From: Bacteroidales bacterium
Lineage (GTDB): Bacteria; Bacteroidota; Bacteroidia; Bacteroidales; UBA932
Direction of reading: 5' to 3'
NCBI GenBank assembly: GCA_017615615.1
Contig: JAFZZW010000013.1
Coordinates: 1 to 53,445, forward strand
DNA length: 53,445 bases
In this document: positions 34,387 to 43,858 of the stretch, in pieces
Numbering within the stretch: position 1 is the stretch's first letter
How the letters are laid out: each line of letters starts with the position of its first letter
Program-made: the position numbers and the translations under genes
The notes under the pieces: generated by a model
Told to the model about the DNA's origin: nothing
Database searches by the model: none
What the model saw: only the letters and a program-made list of their open reading frames with translations

Positions 34387-36933
34387 TCAATAGTTGGCGC
34401 CGGGAGGAGTGCAGGTCTTCTGGGGATTACCTCCGAGCTGTGACCAGTTGGGTCCGGGGGCCGTTGTCTTGGAGCATTTGATCTTGTAGAGCACCGCACC
34501 CTGGGAGTTCGAGCCGGTCACATATATGGTACCGTCCGGGGCAATGGTCGGGCTGGTCCTGGGATTCTCGAGTTCCACCGAGGAAATGAGCTTGCCGTCT
34601 GCGGATGAGAGCTTGAGCAGCTTGTTCCCGCCGTAGTCGATTACGTAAACATAGCCCAGGTTGTCGATGGCCGGAACACCGGTGTTGTAATCACCTTCGG
34701 TGTTGTAAACCCAGCCCGTGTCGCCGGTCTTGGAGTTCAGGCGGAAGACTTTTTGGGCAGCACGGAAGTAGGCGTTGCCGTCTGCGTCGAGTACGCAGCC
34801 AAGGCCAAGGACGCCGGAGTTGGATTTGGCTTCCAGTTCAACTTTCCATAGAGGAGTCGGTGCCGAATCGTACACGTAATTGTCCAGGTTGTACTTGGCG
34901 CAGATCATATTCTCGTTGTCGCTGGTGGCGCATACATATACGCAATGGTCGGTGCCTACCGCGGGCTGGCCGGCCTTGCACAGGTAACCGTTGCCGTCGG
35001 TGTGGCGCATGCCGAGCAGGTTGGTCTTGCGGCCGGCGTCGCTGTTGGCGGATGTCTTCCAGTTGCCTATGGCGCCGTCGACCACGGCTACGTGATATCC
35101 GCCGCTGGTCTCGGTGCTGGGTTCACGTCCCTGCCTGGTGCCGCCCCTGTTGGTCGAATAAACGAGCTCGCCCTTATATCCGGCGGCCATGCCGCCCCAG
35201 GTGCCCTTGTCGCACTCAAGCACCTGTACCAGCGACCCGTTGGAGCGTCTAAATACTGCGCAGTTCTTTGTGAGGTCGTTACCGCTGTTCGTCATGACTA
35301 CTGCGACGTAGTCTCCCACGATGGTCGGAATAGTATTGCGGTACTGCGAGGTGTTTCCGGTGTCATGGTACCAGTTTTCGCCGGTAAGGTCGGGCCTGAT
35401 GGAGTACAGGCCTCCGTGGCCGTTTTCGCTGTAACCGTACTGGACAGGGATGTACACGTTACCCTGGGCGTCGATGGACGGTGTGGGCGTCTGGATGTCG
35501 CGGTCGGTGACGTACGGCTCACGCCTGCCGATGTCGTAGCTGCCGAAGATGTTGCCGTCGGGATTGAAGCCGACTAGATGATAGCCGGAAGAAGCCACGT
35601 AAATCTTGTCTCCGGAAGGAGTGACGGCGGGTGCCGTCCAGTCCGCCACGGCGGTTCCCTTTCCGTCGACGGTATCGTCGTAGAGCTTACACCACTCTAT
35701 GTTGAGGTCGTGTCCGCCGGAAATGGCTACGGAGAAGGTTTTGGAGGCGGAAGCTTTCTGGCCGTAATGGTCTGTGACCGTGAGGCTTACGGGGATATCG
35801 TCACCGTAGGTGTTGAACATCACCTCCGGGTTCTGTGCAGAGGAAACGATACCGCCGATATTCCATTCCCATACCTCGATGCCGTCTTCCGATGTGGATT
35901 TGTCGATGAATGTAATCGTCTCGTCCATCTTGGGACTTGCGGGAATCTCGAAGTCGGCGACGGGCTTCTGCTTTTCGGTGGAGCCGGTCTTGAACTTGAA
36001 GATTGCATATACCGGATGGTGGTCGGAAATCCACAGGCCTTTCCACTTCATGTTGAGGGTGCGGAAACGCAGACAGCTGTCGAATCCGGACCAGAAGATG
36101 TGGTCCAGGTGCTGATGCTTGGAAATCGTGCTCTGGCTGCCCCACCAGTGGAATGTTTCTATGTTGTCGGTGAGAGGAGCGGTCTGCCTGGCGCTGGCGT
36201 ATTTTTCCTTAATCGGCGCCAGTATCGGATCGGTCTCTTCCAGGTTCCAGTCTGCCGAAAGGACGACAGGCAGTCCCGGAGGGCACTTCTCCTTGACGGT
36301 ATTCAGAATAACCTGAACCTCTTTGGGTTGGGAGGCCTCATACAGGCTGAAGTGCGTATTGATGTAGAAGAACCGGCGTCCGCTTTCCTTGGCGGTAAGC
36401 ACGGCCCACGTAGCGGTGCGGCTCTGCCCGTACTGCCCATCGGTCATTTCGGGGAAATAGCTTCCGATTACATCGGGAGTGGGAGACAGCCATACGGTAC
36501 CCCAGTCTTCAAGCTGGATTTCGTCGGTCTTGTACAAGATCGAGGTCGATTCTCCATTCTGAGCCCCGTCAGAGCGGCCGACGCCTACGAAGGTGTAGCC
36601 TTTGCAGTTGGAGATAATATCCGCGACCTGGTTCATTTCGGCCTCCTGGACACCGATTACCATGGGCTGCATGGTGTTCACCATCTGGAAGTAGCCCTTC
36701 TTGCGGACTTCCCAGTCACGGTCGCCGACATCCGGGTCGTCCGCCTTGTTGCGGGCGGAGTAATAGCGCACGTTGGAGGACATTATCATGAGTCCCTTAA
36801 CCTCCTCGGTGGGAAGCGGATCTTCCTCCTCCGGCTCGACTGTATACCATTTACTGTAGTCCAGCTGCTGGTGCTGGTAGCAGGACGGCAGCAGGAACAT
36901 AGCCAGGGTCAGGATCAAACTATATCTTTTCAT
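34387..36933 (-). CDS. EEP phosphodiesterase / PKD / PQQ-propeller surface lipoprotein
   Basis: This 848-residue lipoprotein (signal ending LLPSC, Cys18) has an acidic linker with EPEEEDPLPTEE that may direct surface export. An EEP domain (about 45-315) has Glu97 (GVQEAE), His194 (NTHFSL), Asp228-x-Asn230 (ADWN) and Asp304-His305 (SDHHP), the set used by DNase I-like, sphingomyelinase and inositol-phosphatase members. A PKD domain (about 325-402) and a PQQ-like propeller (about 410-848, ending NWSQLGGNPQKT) follow. It lies 13 bp behind susD, the position where PULs usually encode surface glycan-binding proteins, so it probably combines glycan binding with phosphodiester cleavage at the cell surface. 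All catalytic residues are present, so it should be active. Confidence 0.87.
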   Translation of the reverse strand: MKRYSLILTLAMFLLPSCYQHQQLDYSKWYTVEPEEEDPLPTEEVKGLMIMSSNVRYYSARNKADDPDVGDRDWEVRKKGYFQMVNTMQPMVIGVQEAEMNQVADIISNCKGYTFVGVGRSDGAQNGESTSILYKTDEIQLEDWGTVWLSPTPDVIGSYFPEMTDGQYGQSRTATWAVLTAKESGRRFFYINTHFSLYEASQPKEVQVILNTVKEKCPPGLPVVLSADWNLEETDPILAPIKEKYASARQTAPLTDNIETFHWWGSQSTISKHQHLDHIFWSGFDSCLRFRTLNMKWKGLWISDHHPVYAIFKFKTGSTEKQKPVADFEIPASPKMDETITFIDKSTSEDGIEVWEWNIGGIVSSAQNPEVMFNTYGDDIPVSLTVTDHYGQKASASKTFSVAISGGHDLNIEWCKLYDDTVDGKGTAVADWTAPAVTPSGDKIYVASSGYHLVGFNPDGNIFGSYDIGRREPYVTDRDIQTPTPSIDAQGNVYIPVQYGYSENGHGGLYSIRPDLTGENWYHDTGNTSQYRNTIPTIVGDYVAVVMTNSGNDLTKNCAVFRRSNGSLVQVLECDKGTWGGMAAGYKGELVYSTNRGGTRQGREPSTETSGGYHVAVVDGAIGNWKTSANSDAGRKTNLLGMRHTDGNGYLCKAGQPAVGTDHCVYVCATSDNENMICAKYNLDNYVYDSAPTPLWKVELEAKSNSGVLGLGCVLDADGNAYFRAAQKVFRLNSKTGDTGWVYNTEGDYNTGVPAIDNLGYVYVIDYGGNKLLKLSSADGKLISSVELENPRTSPTIAPDGTIYVTGSNSQGAVLYKIKCSKTTAPGPNWSQLGGNPQKTCTPPGANY

Positions 36934-36946
36934 ATCGTATCATTTT

Positions 36947-38797
36947 TTACCATCCGGGATTCTGGTCGAGTTTATATCCGTGGTTAGCATACTCGCGTAT
37001 GACCTCGGCAGGAATAGGATAGAGGTACTGGCGGTCGTCGTCGTGCCATACACGCTTGATGGTGACCTCGTAGCGGAGGTCGTAGCCGCCGTCGGGGTTC
37101 TCGTCCAGGCGGAGGCCCTGCTCGGTGGAGTCCTCAGGATACACGTGGACGTATTTGTTCTGGGCGTAGCTGGGAACTGCATCGTACGCGTCATAGGTGA
37201 CGTAGAAGTCCTGTGTGTCGTCGTCGTTAACCTTGAACTGGGCGTTCAGGACGGGCACGTGGATGCCGGTCCAGGGGACGCGCTCGAAGTTCTTGCCTTC
37301 CTTCCAGCGCTTGAGGTCGTCGGCACGGAAGCCTTCGTACACAAGCTCTATGGCACGCTCCCTGCGGATCTCGAGGATGACGGGGTCGGTGACATCCGGA
37401 TAGAAAGTCTCCTGCAAGTATTTGTCCACCTTCGTAGGCTTGGAGGAGGTCACTCCAGGCTTGTCCTGGATGCCGGCGCGCAGGCGCAGGGCTCCGATGG
37501 TGTTAGCCCAGTCGGCGTCGGTGAGCTCTCCCAGTTCGGCCATCGCCTCGGCGTAGTTGAGCAGCACTTCGGCGTAGCGGATTATGGGCTGGCTGTTCTC
37601 GTTTTTGTTGGTCCCGTTCTTCTCCGTACTATCCTCAACATACTTGATTGGGTGGTAGCCGGTGATGGCGACACCGTCCACTATGTTGGGACGGCGGTCC
37701 CTCCAGCCTCCTCCCTTGATCTCGTACCTGGGTCCCTTGACCGTCTGGGCAAGGCGGGCGTCGCGGCCGGAGAACTCGTTGATGAAGTTGGTGGCCTTGT
37801 ATTTAGCCTTGTCGGTAAACGGAGTGCCGTCCGTGCACAGGTAGGTGAAGATGAAAGCTCTGGACAGGCAGGTGCAGCCGCCGTAGGTGGGTGAATTCCA
37901 GTACCAGTTGGCGTCGCCGGTCACCAGGTCGATGAGGGATGCCTGTACGCCCAGGATGACTTCATCGGTGAGGATGTCCTTGGAGTAGAAAAGGCTCCTG
38001 TATGCACCGAGGGAAGGATTGTCGGTCAGATAGGCATCTGAGCACACCTTGTTGTTAAGCAGTACCAGAGGGTCGAGGATAATCACCTTCGCGGCATCCG
38101 CTGCCTGACGGTAAAGCTTGTCCGCAGTCCATTCTTCAGTCTCCAGATTATGGTACTTGCGCCAGGATGCTTCATACAGGCATGCACGGCTCTTCAGGGC
38201 ATAAGCTGCATTCTTTGAGATGCGGGTATTGCTCTTGGAAGATGTGGTCCGGATGTTTTCGGCCGCAAAGTCGAGGTCGTCGATTATATGGCTGATGATC
38301 ACGTCGCGGGAATCCCGGTTCTTGTACATCTCGTCCACCTCGTCGTTCTTGAGGCAGTGGTCGAACCAGGGCACGCCGCCGTATTTGAAGAGTTTCTGGT
38401 AATAGAAGTAGGCCCTGAACCAGCGGGCGAGACCCTCGTAATGGTCCTTGTCGGCCTGCGGAACGGTACAAAGGTCGCTGTGGATGCCGTCGATAAAGTA
38501 ATTGACTGTACGGAGGTTGCCCCAGCCCCAGGAAGTGGCGGTCTCCGCCGTATATGCGGCGGTGTAGAACGTGCTTACGCTCCTGCTGACGGCATAGTCC
38601 GTAGTCCCTTCACCGCTGGTTAGGTCGCTCAGTGACGGGAGTTGATTGTAGAATGAGAGTGAATATGCCTCCAGACCCTGTGCGGAAGCGAAGATGAGTT
38701 CCTTGTTTCCGGATGTCACAGGCAGTTCCTCGAGGGAGCAGGAATAAAGGCTGAACGCTCCCAGGGTGGCGATGATCAATATTCTGTACTTTTTCAT
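36947..38797 (-). CDS. susD: SusD-like outer membrane nutrient-binding lipoprotein
   Basis: SusD-like proteins form the surface lid that delivers glycans to the SusC channel. The 616-residue lipoprotein (LYSC, Cys20) starts with SLEELP, similar to the family's LDexP motif. It has the tetratricopeptide-like helical core (RWFRAYFYYQKLFKYGGVPW near residue 125) and the C-terminal SusD segment with PIIRYAEVLLNYAEAMAELG and VILEIRRERAIELVYEGFRADDLKRW. It starts 5 bp after the susC stop. Gene symbol marks the family, not the starch system. Confidence 0.95.
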   Translation of the reverse strand: MKKYRILIIATLGAFSLYSCSLEELPVTSGNKELIFASAQGLEAYSLSFYNQLPSLSDLTSGEGTTDYAVSRSVSTFYTAAYTAETATSWGWGNLRTVNYFIDGIHSDLCTVPQADKDHYEGLARWFRAYFYYQKLFKYGGVPWFDHCLKNDEVDEMYKNRDSRDVIISHIIDDLDFAAENIRTTSSKSNTRISKNAAYALKSRACLYEASWRKYHNLETEEWTADKLYRQAADAAKVIILDPLVLLNNKVCSDAYLTDNPSLGAYRSLFYSKDILTDEVILGVQASLIDLVTGDANWYWNSPTYGGCTCLSRAFIFTYLCTDGTPFTDKAKYKATNFINEFSGRDARLAQTVKGPRYEIKGGGWRDRRPNIVDGVAITGYHPIKYVEDSTEKNGTNKNENSQPIIRYAEVLLNYAEAMAELGELTDADWANTIGALRLRAGIQDKPGVTSSKPTKVDKYLQETFYPDVTDPVILEIRRERAIELVYEGFRADDLKRWKEGKNFERVPWTGIHVPVLNAQFKVNDDDTQDFYVTYDAYDAVPSYAQNKYVHVYPEDSTEQGLRLDENPDGGYDLRYEVTIKRVWHDDDRQYLYPIPAEVIREYANHGYKLDQNPGW

Positions 38798-38802
38798 AGC
38801 CG

Positions 38803-41800
38803 TCAGATTTTAATGGTTATACCAAGTGAGAACGTCCTGAGGGAGGTGAGGTTGTTACCGTCTCCGTAGTTGTCGGTGCCGTTGCCGAGATCGACGTCGG
38901 AGCCGTGGGTTGCAGTGACGATGTCAACGTCCGTCGTCAGCTTGTACAGAGGCGCCCAGGTATAGAGGTTCTCTCCGGAGAAGTAGATGCTGAGGCCGCT
39001 CAGGCCGATGGGTTTCAGCCATTTGCGGGGCAGGTTCCAGCCCACCTGGAGATTTTGGAGCCGGCAGTACGCGGCGTTAAGGACGTAGCGGTCCACCTTG
39101 TGCTGGCCGGAGAAGAATATGCGGTAGTAGCCGCTGTATTTGGGCAGGAAGGAATCGGGATTTTCCGGCGTCCAGGCGTTGTTGACCGTCCAGGCCAGTG
39201 CATTACCGTAAGGTCTGTGGTACTGGCCCCAGATGATGGATTCGCCGCTCGGATACCAGTCCTGCTTGCCTATGCCCTGGAACATGGCGGATGCGAAGAT
39301 TCCGTTCCATTCCAGATTCAGCGAGAGCGAGTAAAGATACCGGGGATGTTTGTTTCCCACGATCACCATATCGCCCGGATCGTTTACCGTCTGGGCTCCC
39401 TTGTCGATCTGATGGTTGCCGTTGTTGTCCCTCAGTATGACGTCGCCGGGTTTTGATATGTATCCCTCGTTGATCTGAATGAGCTTGTTGACGTAGGGGT
39501 CTCCCTGACCATAGTAATTGTTGATTTGGTCGTCGCTCTCGAAGAAACCGTCAAACTGGAAGCCCCAGATTTCGCCGATTTCCTGTCCCTCGTAGTAGTC
39601 GCTCAGAGCCTTGGACGGGTTGTTGTAGCGGGTGATGAAGGAACGGTTGTCGGCAAGGGTGGCCTTGACGCCGTAATTGAGGGCGTGGCCTGCGAGAGGG
39701 ACGGAATCGTCGTAGCTCAGCGTAAGTTCGAAGCCCCGGGTGACCAGGTCTGCGTAGTTGCCCTTCGGCGCGCTGGCGCCGTAGGTGTCTGGCAGGGTCG
39801 GGCCGACAGTGTACATATTCAGGGTATTGCGGACGTAATAGTCGCCCGTGAAATTGACCTTTCCGTTGTAGAAGCCTATATCGACGCCTCCGTCAACGGT
39901 CCTGGACGTTTCCCAGGTCAGGTTGTCGGGAATCTGGCTCGGAATCGAGGTGATGCGTCTTTTGCTCTCACCGTCTATAACGTTGCTGAGGTTGGAGAAT
40001 CCGAACCTCTCCACGAAGGAATACTCGGATACGTTTCCGTTGCCGAGCTGGCCCCAGGAGGCACGCAGCTTAAGGTTGGATATGAATGCCGGGTCAACGT
40101 TCCACCAGTGTTCCTTGGAGACTCTCCAGGCAGCGGAGGCGGAAGGGAAGAAGCCCCATTGCTGGTTGCTGGGGAATTTGGACGAGCCGTCGTAGCGTCC
40201 GTTGAGTTCCAGCAGGTAGCGCTCGTCGAAGGAGTAATTGAGCCTTGCGAAGAAGCCTGCGCTCTTCCAGCGGCCCTCGTAGGAATACTCCGAGAAGTTG
40301 TCTCCCATCGCCATGTTGATGGATTCAACGTCCTCGGAGATGAGTCCGTAGCGCAGCATCTGGAAAGACTTGGATGCGTACTGTTCCCAGTTGAAGCCGG
40401 CTAGTACCTTGAAATCGTGCTTTTCATTCCACACGTTTGCATATTCCGCATAGGCATTGGTGGAAATGTAGTTGCTGCGGAACCAGTACTCCTGGATATA
40501 GTCGTTCACGCCGGGAGTTCCTCTCCACGTAACCTCTCCCGGAGCCTCGCTGTAGCTGACCATGGTGTTCTTCTTCAGATTGTTCTCCCAGTTTGCCTTG
40601 AAGGAGAAGTCTGCGTTGAGCCTGAGGGTATGGTCGAAGAATTCCGCCCGGGCACCCGTGGTGGTGGTAATGTTGTTCCGGTACTTGTCGGTATAGTTCT
40701 TTCCGGTTACCAGACCGCCGATTGCCATTGCACCGCTCTTGGTGAGGGTCCCGTCGGGATTGAAAACCGGAACGCTAACGTGGCCCTCGTCCTGCATGCT
40801 GCGGAGGAACAGGCCGTTGTTGTTCTGGTTATGGCTGGCGGGGATATGGTTCTTTTCGTAGTTGTATGAGAGGTTTTCCCATATTTTCAGCCATTCGAAG
40901 GGCCTGGCGGTGATCTTGGACCTCAGTGCGGTCGTGAAGTATTCGTCAGGGTTGAAATTCAGGATTCCGTCGTATTTGTAGATACGTCCGGAAACGTAAT
41001 AGTCGATCTTTCCCGATGTGCCGCTGGCGGAAAGATTGTGCGTGCGGGCCATCGTGTACGGCTTGTAGATGATTTTATAGTAGTTGGTGTTGCCGTAATA
41101 GACGTACCTGCCGCTCTCGTCCACATCCACCTCGTCGGTGATGCCCTTCTGCTTGCGCCTCAGGAATTCGTCCATCCAGGCCTGCGAGTACTCCTGGCTG
41201 GTGTTGATTCCGGAAGGCTCCAGGCCCCAGTAGTTGTAGTATGCTTCCCTGAACAGAGCTGCATACACATATCCGTCATCGACGATGTTGGGGAGGTTGG
41301 TCGGAGTCAGGAAGGAAAGGTTGTCGTTGTAGGTAAAGTTGAACTTGCCTGCCTCCTGCGATGCGCTCTTGGTGGTGATGAGCACCACGCCGAACGTCGC
41401 GCGGGAGCCGTAGATGGACGCCGATGCGGCATCCTTCAGCACGGAAACGCTCTCGATATCGTCCGGGTTGAGCAGGGCCGGATCGCCTTCCACGCCGTCG
41501 ATCAGCACGAGCGCATTGCCGCCGCTTCCTACGGAAGTGGTGCCGCGGATGTTGTAGTCGGCGCTACGGCTCGGCTTGCCGTCACTCAGCGTGATATTCA
41601 GGTTTGGGATGGCTCCCACGAGCATCTGGGTGGTATTCGATGAAGGCCTCCCGGAGAATACCTCCGAGGTAACCTGGTCCACCGCACCGGTAAGGTTGGC
41701 GCGTTTGGTGGTACCGTATCCTACCACTACCACGTCATCCAGAAACTCGGAAGACGAGCTCATCTTGATTTCCACAGGGCCGGGGCCAGTGACTTTGAAA

Positions 41801-42039
41801 CTGTAGTCTTCGTATCCCAGGGACGAAACGACAATCTCCTTTCCAATTGAAGCGGATAGGGAGAATCTTCCGTCGATGGATGTGACCGTGCCGTTGGACG
41901 TCCCTCTGACTACCACGCCGGCACCTATCACGGGCTCTCCGGTGACGGCGTCAGTTACCACGCCGGAGAGGGTGACCTCCTGAGCCGGAAGGGCGATGGC
42001 AAGGAATGAGAGAAACAGTGTTAACGCAAAACGTCGCAT
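38803..42039 (-). CDS. susC: SusC-like TonB-dependent outer membrane transporter
   Basis: This 1078-residue transporter imports oligosaccharides across the outer membrane with energy from TonB-ExbBD. After a signal peptide (MRRFALTLFLSFLAIALPAQ) comes a carboxypeptidase-regulatory-like domain (about 22-96, LSGVVTDAVTGEPVIGAGVVV) and the SusC marker segment LDDVVVVGYGTTKRANLTGAV (about 100-120). A plug domain (to about 230, with LVLIDGVEGD and VLKDAASASIYGSRATFGVV) and a long beta barrel follow. Ends with an aromatic/Lys-Ile terminus typical of barrels. It heads the second transcription unit of the PUL, 85 bp behind the phosphodiesterase gene, with its own promoter. Confidence 0.96.
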   Translation of the reverse strand: MRRFALTLFLSFLAIALPAQEVTLSGVVTDAVTGEPVIGAGVVVRGTSNGTVTSIDGRFSLSASIGKEIVVSSLGYEDYSFKVTGPGPVEIKMSSSSEFLDDVVVVGYGTTKRANLTGAVDQVTSEVFSGRPSSNTTQMLVGAIPNLNITLSDGKPSRSADYNIRGTTSVGSGGNALVLIDGVEGDPALLNPDDIESVSVLKDAASASIYGSRATFGVVLITTKSASQEAGKFNFTYNDNLSFLTPTNLPNIVDDGYVYAALFREAYYNYWGLEPSGINTSQEYSQAWMDEFLRRKQKGITDEVDVDESGRYVYYGNTNYYKIIYKPYTMARTHNLSASGTSGKIDYYVSGRIYKYDGILNFNPDEYFTTALRSKITARPFEWLKIWENLSYNYEKNHIPASHNQNNNGLFLRSMQDEGHVSVPVFNPDGTLTKSGAMAIGGLVTGKNYTDKYRNNITTTTGARAEFFDHTLRLNADFSFKANWENNLKKNTMVSYSEAPGEVTWRGTPGVNDYIQEYWFRSNYISTNAYAEYANVWNEKHDFKVLAGFNWEQYASKSFQMLRYGLISEDVESINMAMGDNFSEYSYEGRWKSAGFFARLNYSFDERYLLELNGRYDGSSKFPSNQQWGFFPSASAAWRVSKEHWWNVDPAFISNLKLRASWGQLGNGNVSEYSFVERFGFSNLSNVIDGESKRRITSIPSQIPDNLTWETSRTVDGGVDIGFYNGKVNFTGDYYVRNTLNMYTVGPTLPDTYGASAPKGNYADLVTRGFELTLSYDDSVPLAGHALNYGVKATLADNRSFITRYNNPSKALSDYYEGQEIGEIWGFQFDGFFESDDQINNYYGQGDPYVNKLIQINEGYISKPGDVILRDNNGNHQIDKGAQTVNDPGDMVIVGNKHPRYLYSLSLNLEWNGIFASAMFQGIGKQDWYPSGESIIWGQYHRPYGNALAWTVNNAWTPENPDSFLPKYSGYYRIFFSGQHKVDRYVLNAAYCRLQNLQVGWNLPRKWLKPIGLSGLSIYFSGENLYTWAPLYKLTTDVDIVTATHGSDVDLGNGTDNYGDGNNLTSLRTFSLGITIKI

Positions 42040-42061
42040 AATATCCGAATGTATCTTTTTA

Positions 42062-42069
42062 CAAAGATA
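42062..42069 (-). promoter_or_regulatory. Promoter of the susCD transcription unit
   Basis: Minus-strand TATCTTTG, an exact TAnnTTTG, lies 22 bp before the susC ATG in the 85-bp gap behind the phosphodiesterase gene. There is no good -33 TTG, which fits a promoter that needs an activator such as the HTCS encoded upstream. Confidence 0.55.
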
Positions 42070-42124
42070 ATCCGGTCGCGGACGTTTTTAATACGCCGAT
42101 GTTTCCGACAATTGCAAGTAATTA

Positions 42125-43858
42125 TTATTTCGCCGTATAGTGAGCCCGCAGTGCGGCCACATCTTCATCGGACAGGACGTCTGACGTGATTATAAGCTCG
42201 TCCATGCTGGCGGGAAGCTTGTAAGCCAGACTGCCGGTGCCGTCCTGGCCGATATTGAAGTCCAACGAGTCGAATGAGATGCTTGTCAGCGCTTCGGGGA
42301 TGTCTGCCTCGTCGCCGTCAATGAAGTCGTACCATATGCGGACTTTCCTGTTCTCGCGATCGACTGTAAGGATGACGTGCATCCAGCCCTGGTCATAATC
42401 GGAGGGCAGGAGCCGTGTGAAATCCATCCTGTTCTTGCTGCCGTCTCCTACATTGAACTTGATATCCCGGGAACCCCTCAGGGACAGGATGAATCCTTTA
42501 TATACGCCCTCGTTCCAGTCCTTGTTGGAAATCAATCCCGGATCGGCGCCCTTGGGCGATGGGAGCGTGGCTTTCAGCCAGAAAGCGGCGGAGAAAGAGC
42601 CGGTGCCGACGGAAACCTCCTTCAGAGTGACGTACCCGTTGTTCAGCGCGACGCCTTTTCCGAAATAGGCGTCTTCATACTTCAGCGTTCCGCCGGATGC
42701 AGTCTGCACCTTGCCCAATGCGTCGCCGATGCTGTCGTCGAACGGGAAATAAGCCGTCACTTTATGTCCTGTGAGAAGGGCCTGCATGTCACTGAGGGCC
42801 GGAGTGGGCTCTGTCAGGTGGCTGCGGTACTTTGCGCCCGGCAGCTCTCCGGCCTTGCGCTCGCCCGCCTCGGTGTAGTCTTTGAAAACCCCGGCAGGAA
42901 CGTGACCTGTCCAGGTTTCCGGGGCTTCGAGTCCCAGCGCATAGGCTGCAATCGCCGCAATGTCGCGTGCCTCTGCGTCGACGATAGTGCCTTCCGCTAC
43001 GGTCTTGCCTGAGATACCCAGAAATACATATCTCTCCTCATCCGAGTCTCCGCCGTGACTCTTGCCCTTGCCGCCGTGATCGGCGGTAACGATGAACAGG
43101 GTGTCGTCAAGCAGATCCTTCAGCTTCAGCTGGTCGTAGATCCACCCGATGTATGTGTCCAGGTCGCTGATGGCCTTGAGCTGGGCGGGCGTGCCGAATC
43201 CTTCCTTCTCGCCGACCACATCGGGAGAACCGAAATGTATGAACAGCAGCATCGGTGCCTTGCCGGAGAGGTAATGGACGGCCATGCGGGCTATCTCCGG
43301 ATCCACGTCCTTGGTCTCTCCCATTTCAATACCGAGGTTATGCTCTATGATGCCGTTGTTGATGGCGTACCAGCTCACGAAAGAAGCCAGGTCTGCCTCC
43401 GGATGAGCCTCGCGGGCAACTCGGAAGATGGACGGATAGGGACTCTTCACCGGATAATGGACGCCCTTGTCCTCGGCAATGTCATTCGTTATGCCGTGGA
43501 ATTCGGGAAGGACGCCGTGAAGCATCGACGTCCAGCACTGTGCGCTGATTGTGGGGAACGAAGTTTTGGAGCGATAGGTAGTAGCCTGTCCTGCAAAAAT
43601 CTCGTCGCACCTTGGCGTGGGAGTGTCTTTGAAGAACGCGCCGCCGCCGTCAACTCCGACGATGACTACGTGCTTGTAAGCGCCCTTGGACGCTACAGGT
43701 CCCTCCGGCTTTTCTGGCTTTTCCGGGCCTTGAGGATCTTCCGGGTCGGTGACCTCAGTATTACCGGGATCGATGTCTTCGGGATCCGTCTTTGTCTCGC
43801 ATGAGAAGGCTGCCAGCATTATCATGGCAGCGACGGGGAGAAAAAAGAATCTTTTCAT
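42125..43858 (-). CDS. Alkaline-phosphatase-superfamily phosphodiesterase with LamG-like domain, lipoprotein
   Basis: This 577-residue lipoprotein (AAFSC, Cys20) has a Pro/Glu/Asp-rich linker (about 21-58). A type I phosphodiesterase/nucleotide pyrophosphatase-like catalytic domain (about 60-345) carries metal ligand Asp70 (VGVDGGG), a nucleophile region SFPTISAQCWTSMLHG (about 100-115), and Asp260-His261 and His268 in TADHGGKGKSHGG. The second metal site normally reads DxxGHxxG; here it is PDVVGEKEG, so Glu217 replaces His. A concanavalin/LamG-type domain (about 365-577) follows, likely for glycan binding. The start overlaps the upstream GH63-like stop (ATGA). Probably surface or periplasmic cleavage of phosphate mono- or diesters in the target glycan. 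Confidence 0.82.
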   Translation of the reverse strand: MKRFFFLPVAAMIMLAAFSCETKTDPEDIDPGNTEVTDPEDPQGPEKPEKPEGPVASKGAYKHVVIVGVDGGGAFFKDTPTPRCDEIFAGQATTYRSKTSFPTISAQCWTSMLHGVLPEFHGITNDIAEDKGVHYPVKSPYPSIFRVAREAHPEADLASFVSWYAINNGIIEHNLGIEMGETKDVDPEIARMAVHYLSGKAPMLLFIHFGSPDVVGEKEGFGTPAQLKAISDLDTYIGWIYDQLKLKDLLDDTLFIVTADHGGKGKSHGGDSDEERYVFLGISGKTVAEGTIVDAEARDIAAIAAYALGLEAPETWTGHVPAGVFKDYTEAGERKAGELPGAKYRSHLTEPTPALSDMQALLTGHKVTAYFPFDDSIGDALGKVQTASGGTLKYEDAYFGKGVALNNGYVTLKEVSVGTGSFSAAFWLKATLPSPKGADPGLISNKDWNEGVYKGFILSLRGSRDIKFNVGDGSKNRMDFTRLLPSDYDQGWMHVILTVDRENRKVRIWYDFIDGDEADIPEALTSISFDSLDFNIGQDGTGSLAYKLPASMDELIITSDVLSDEDVAALRAHYTAK

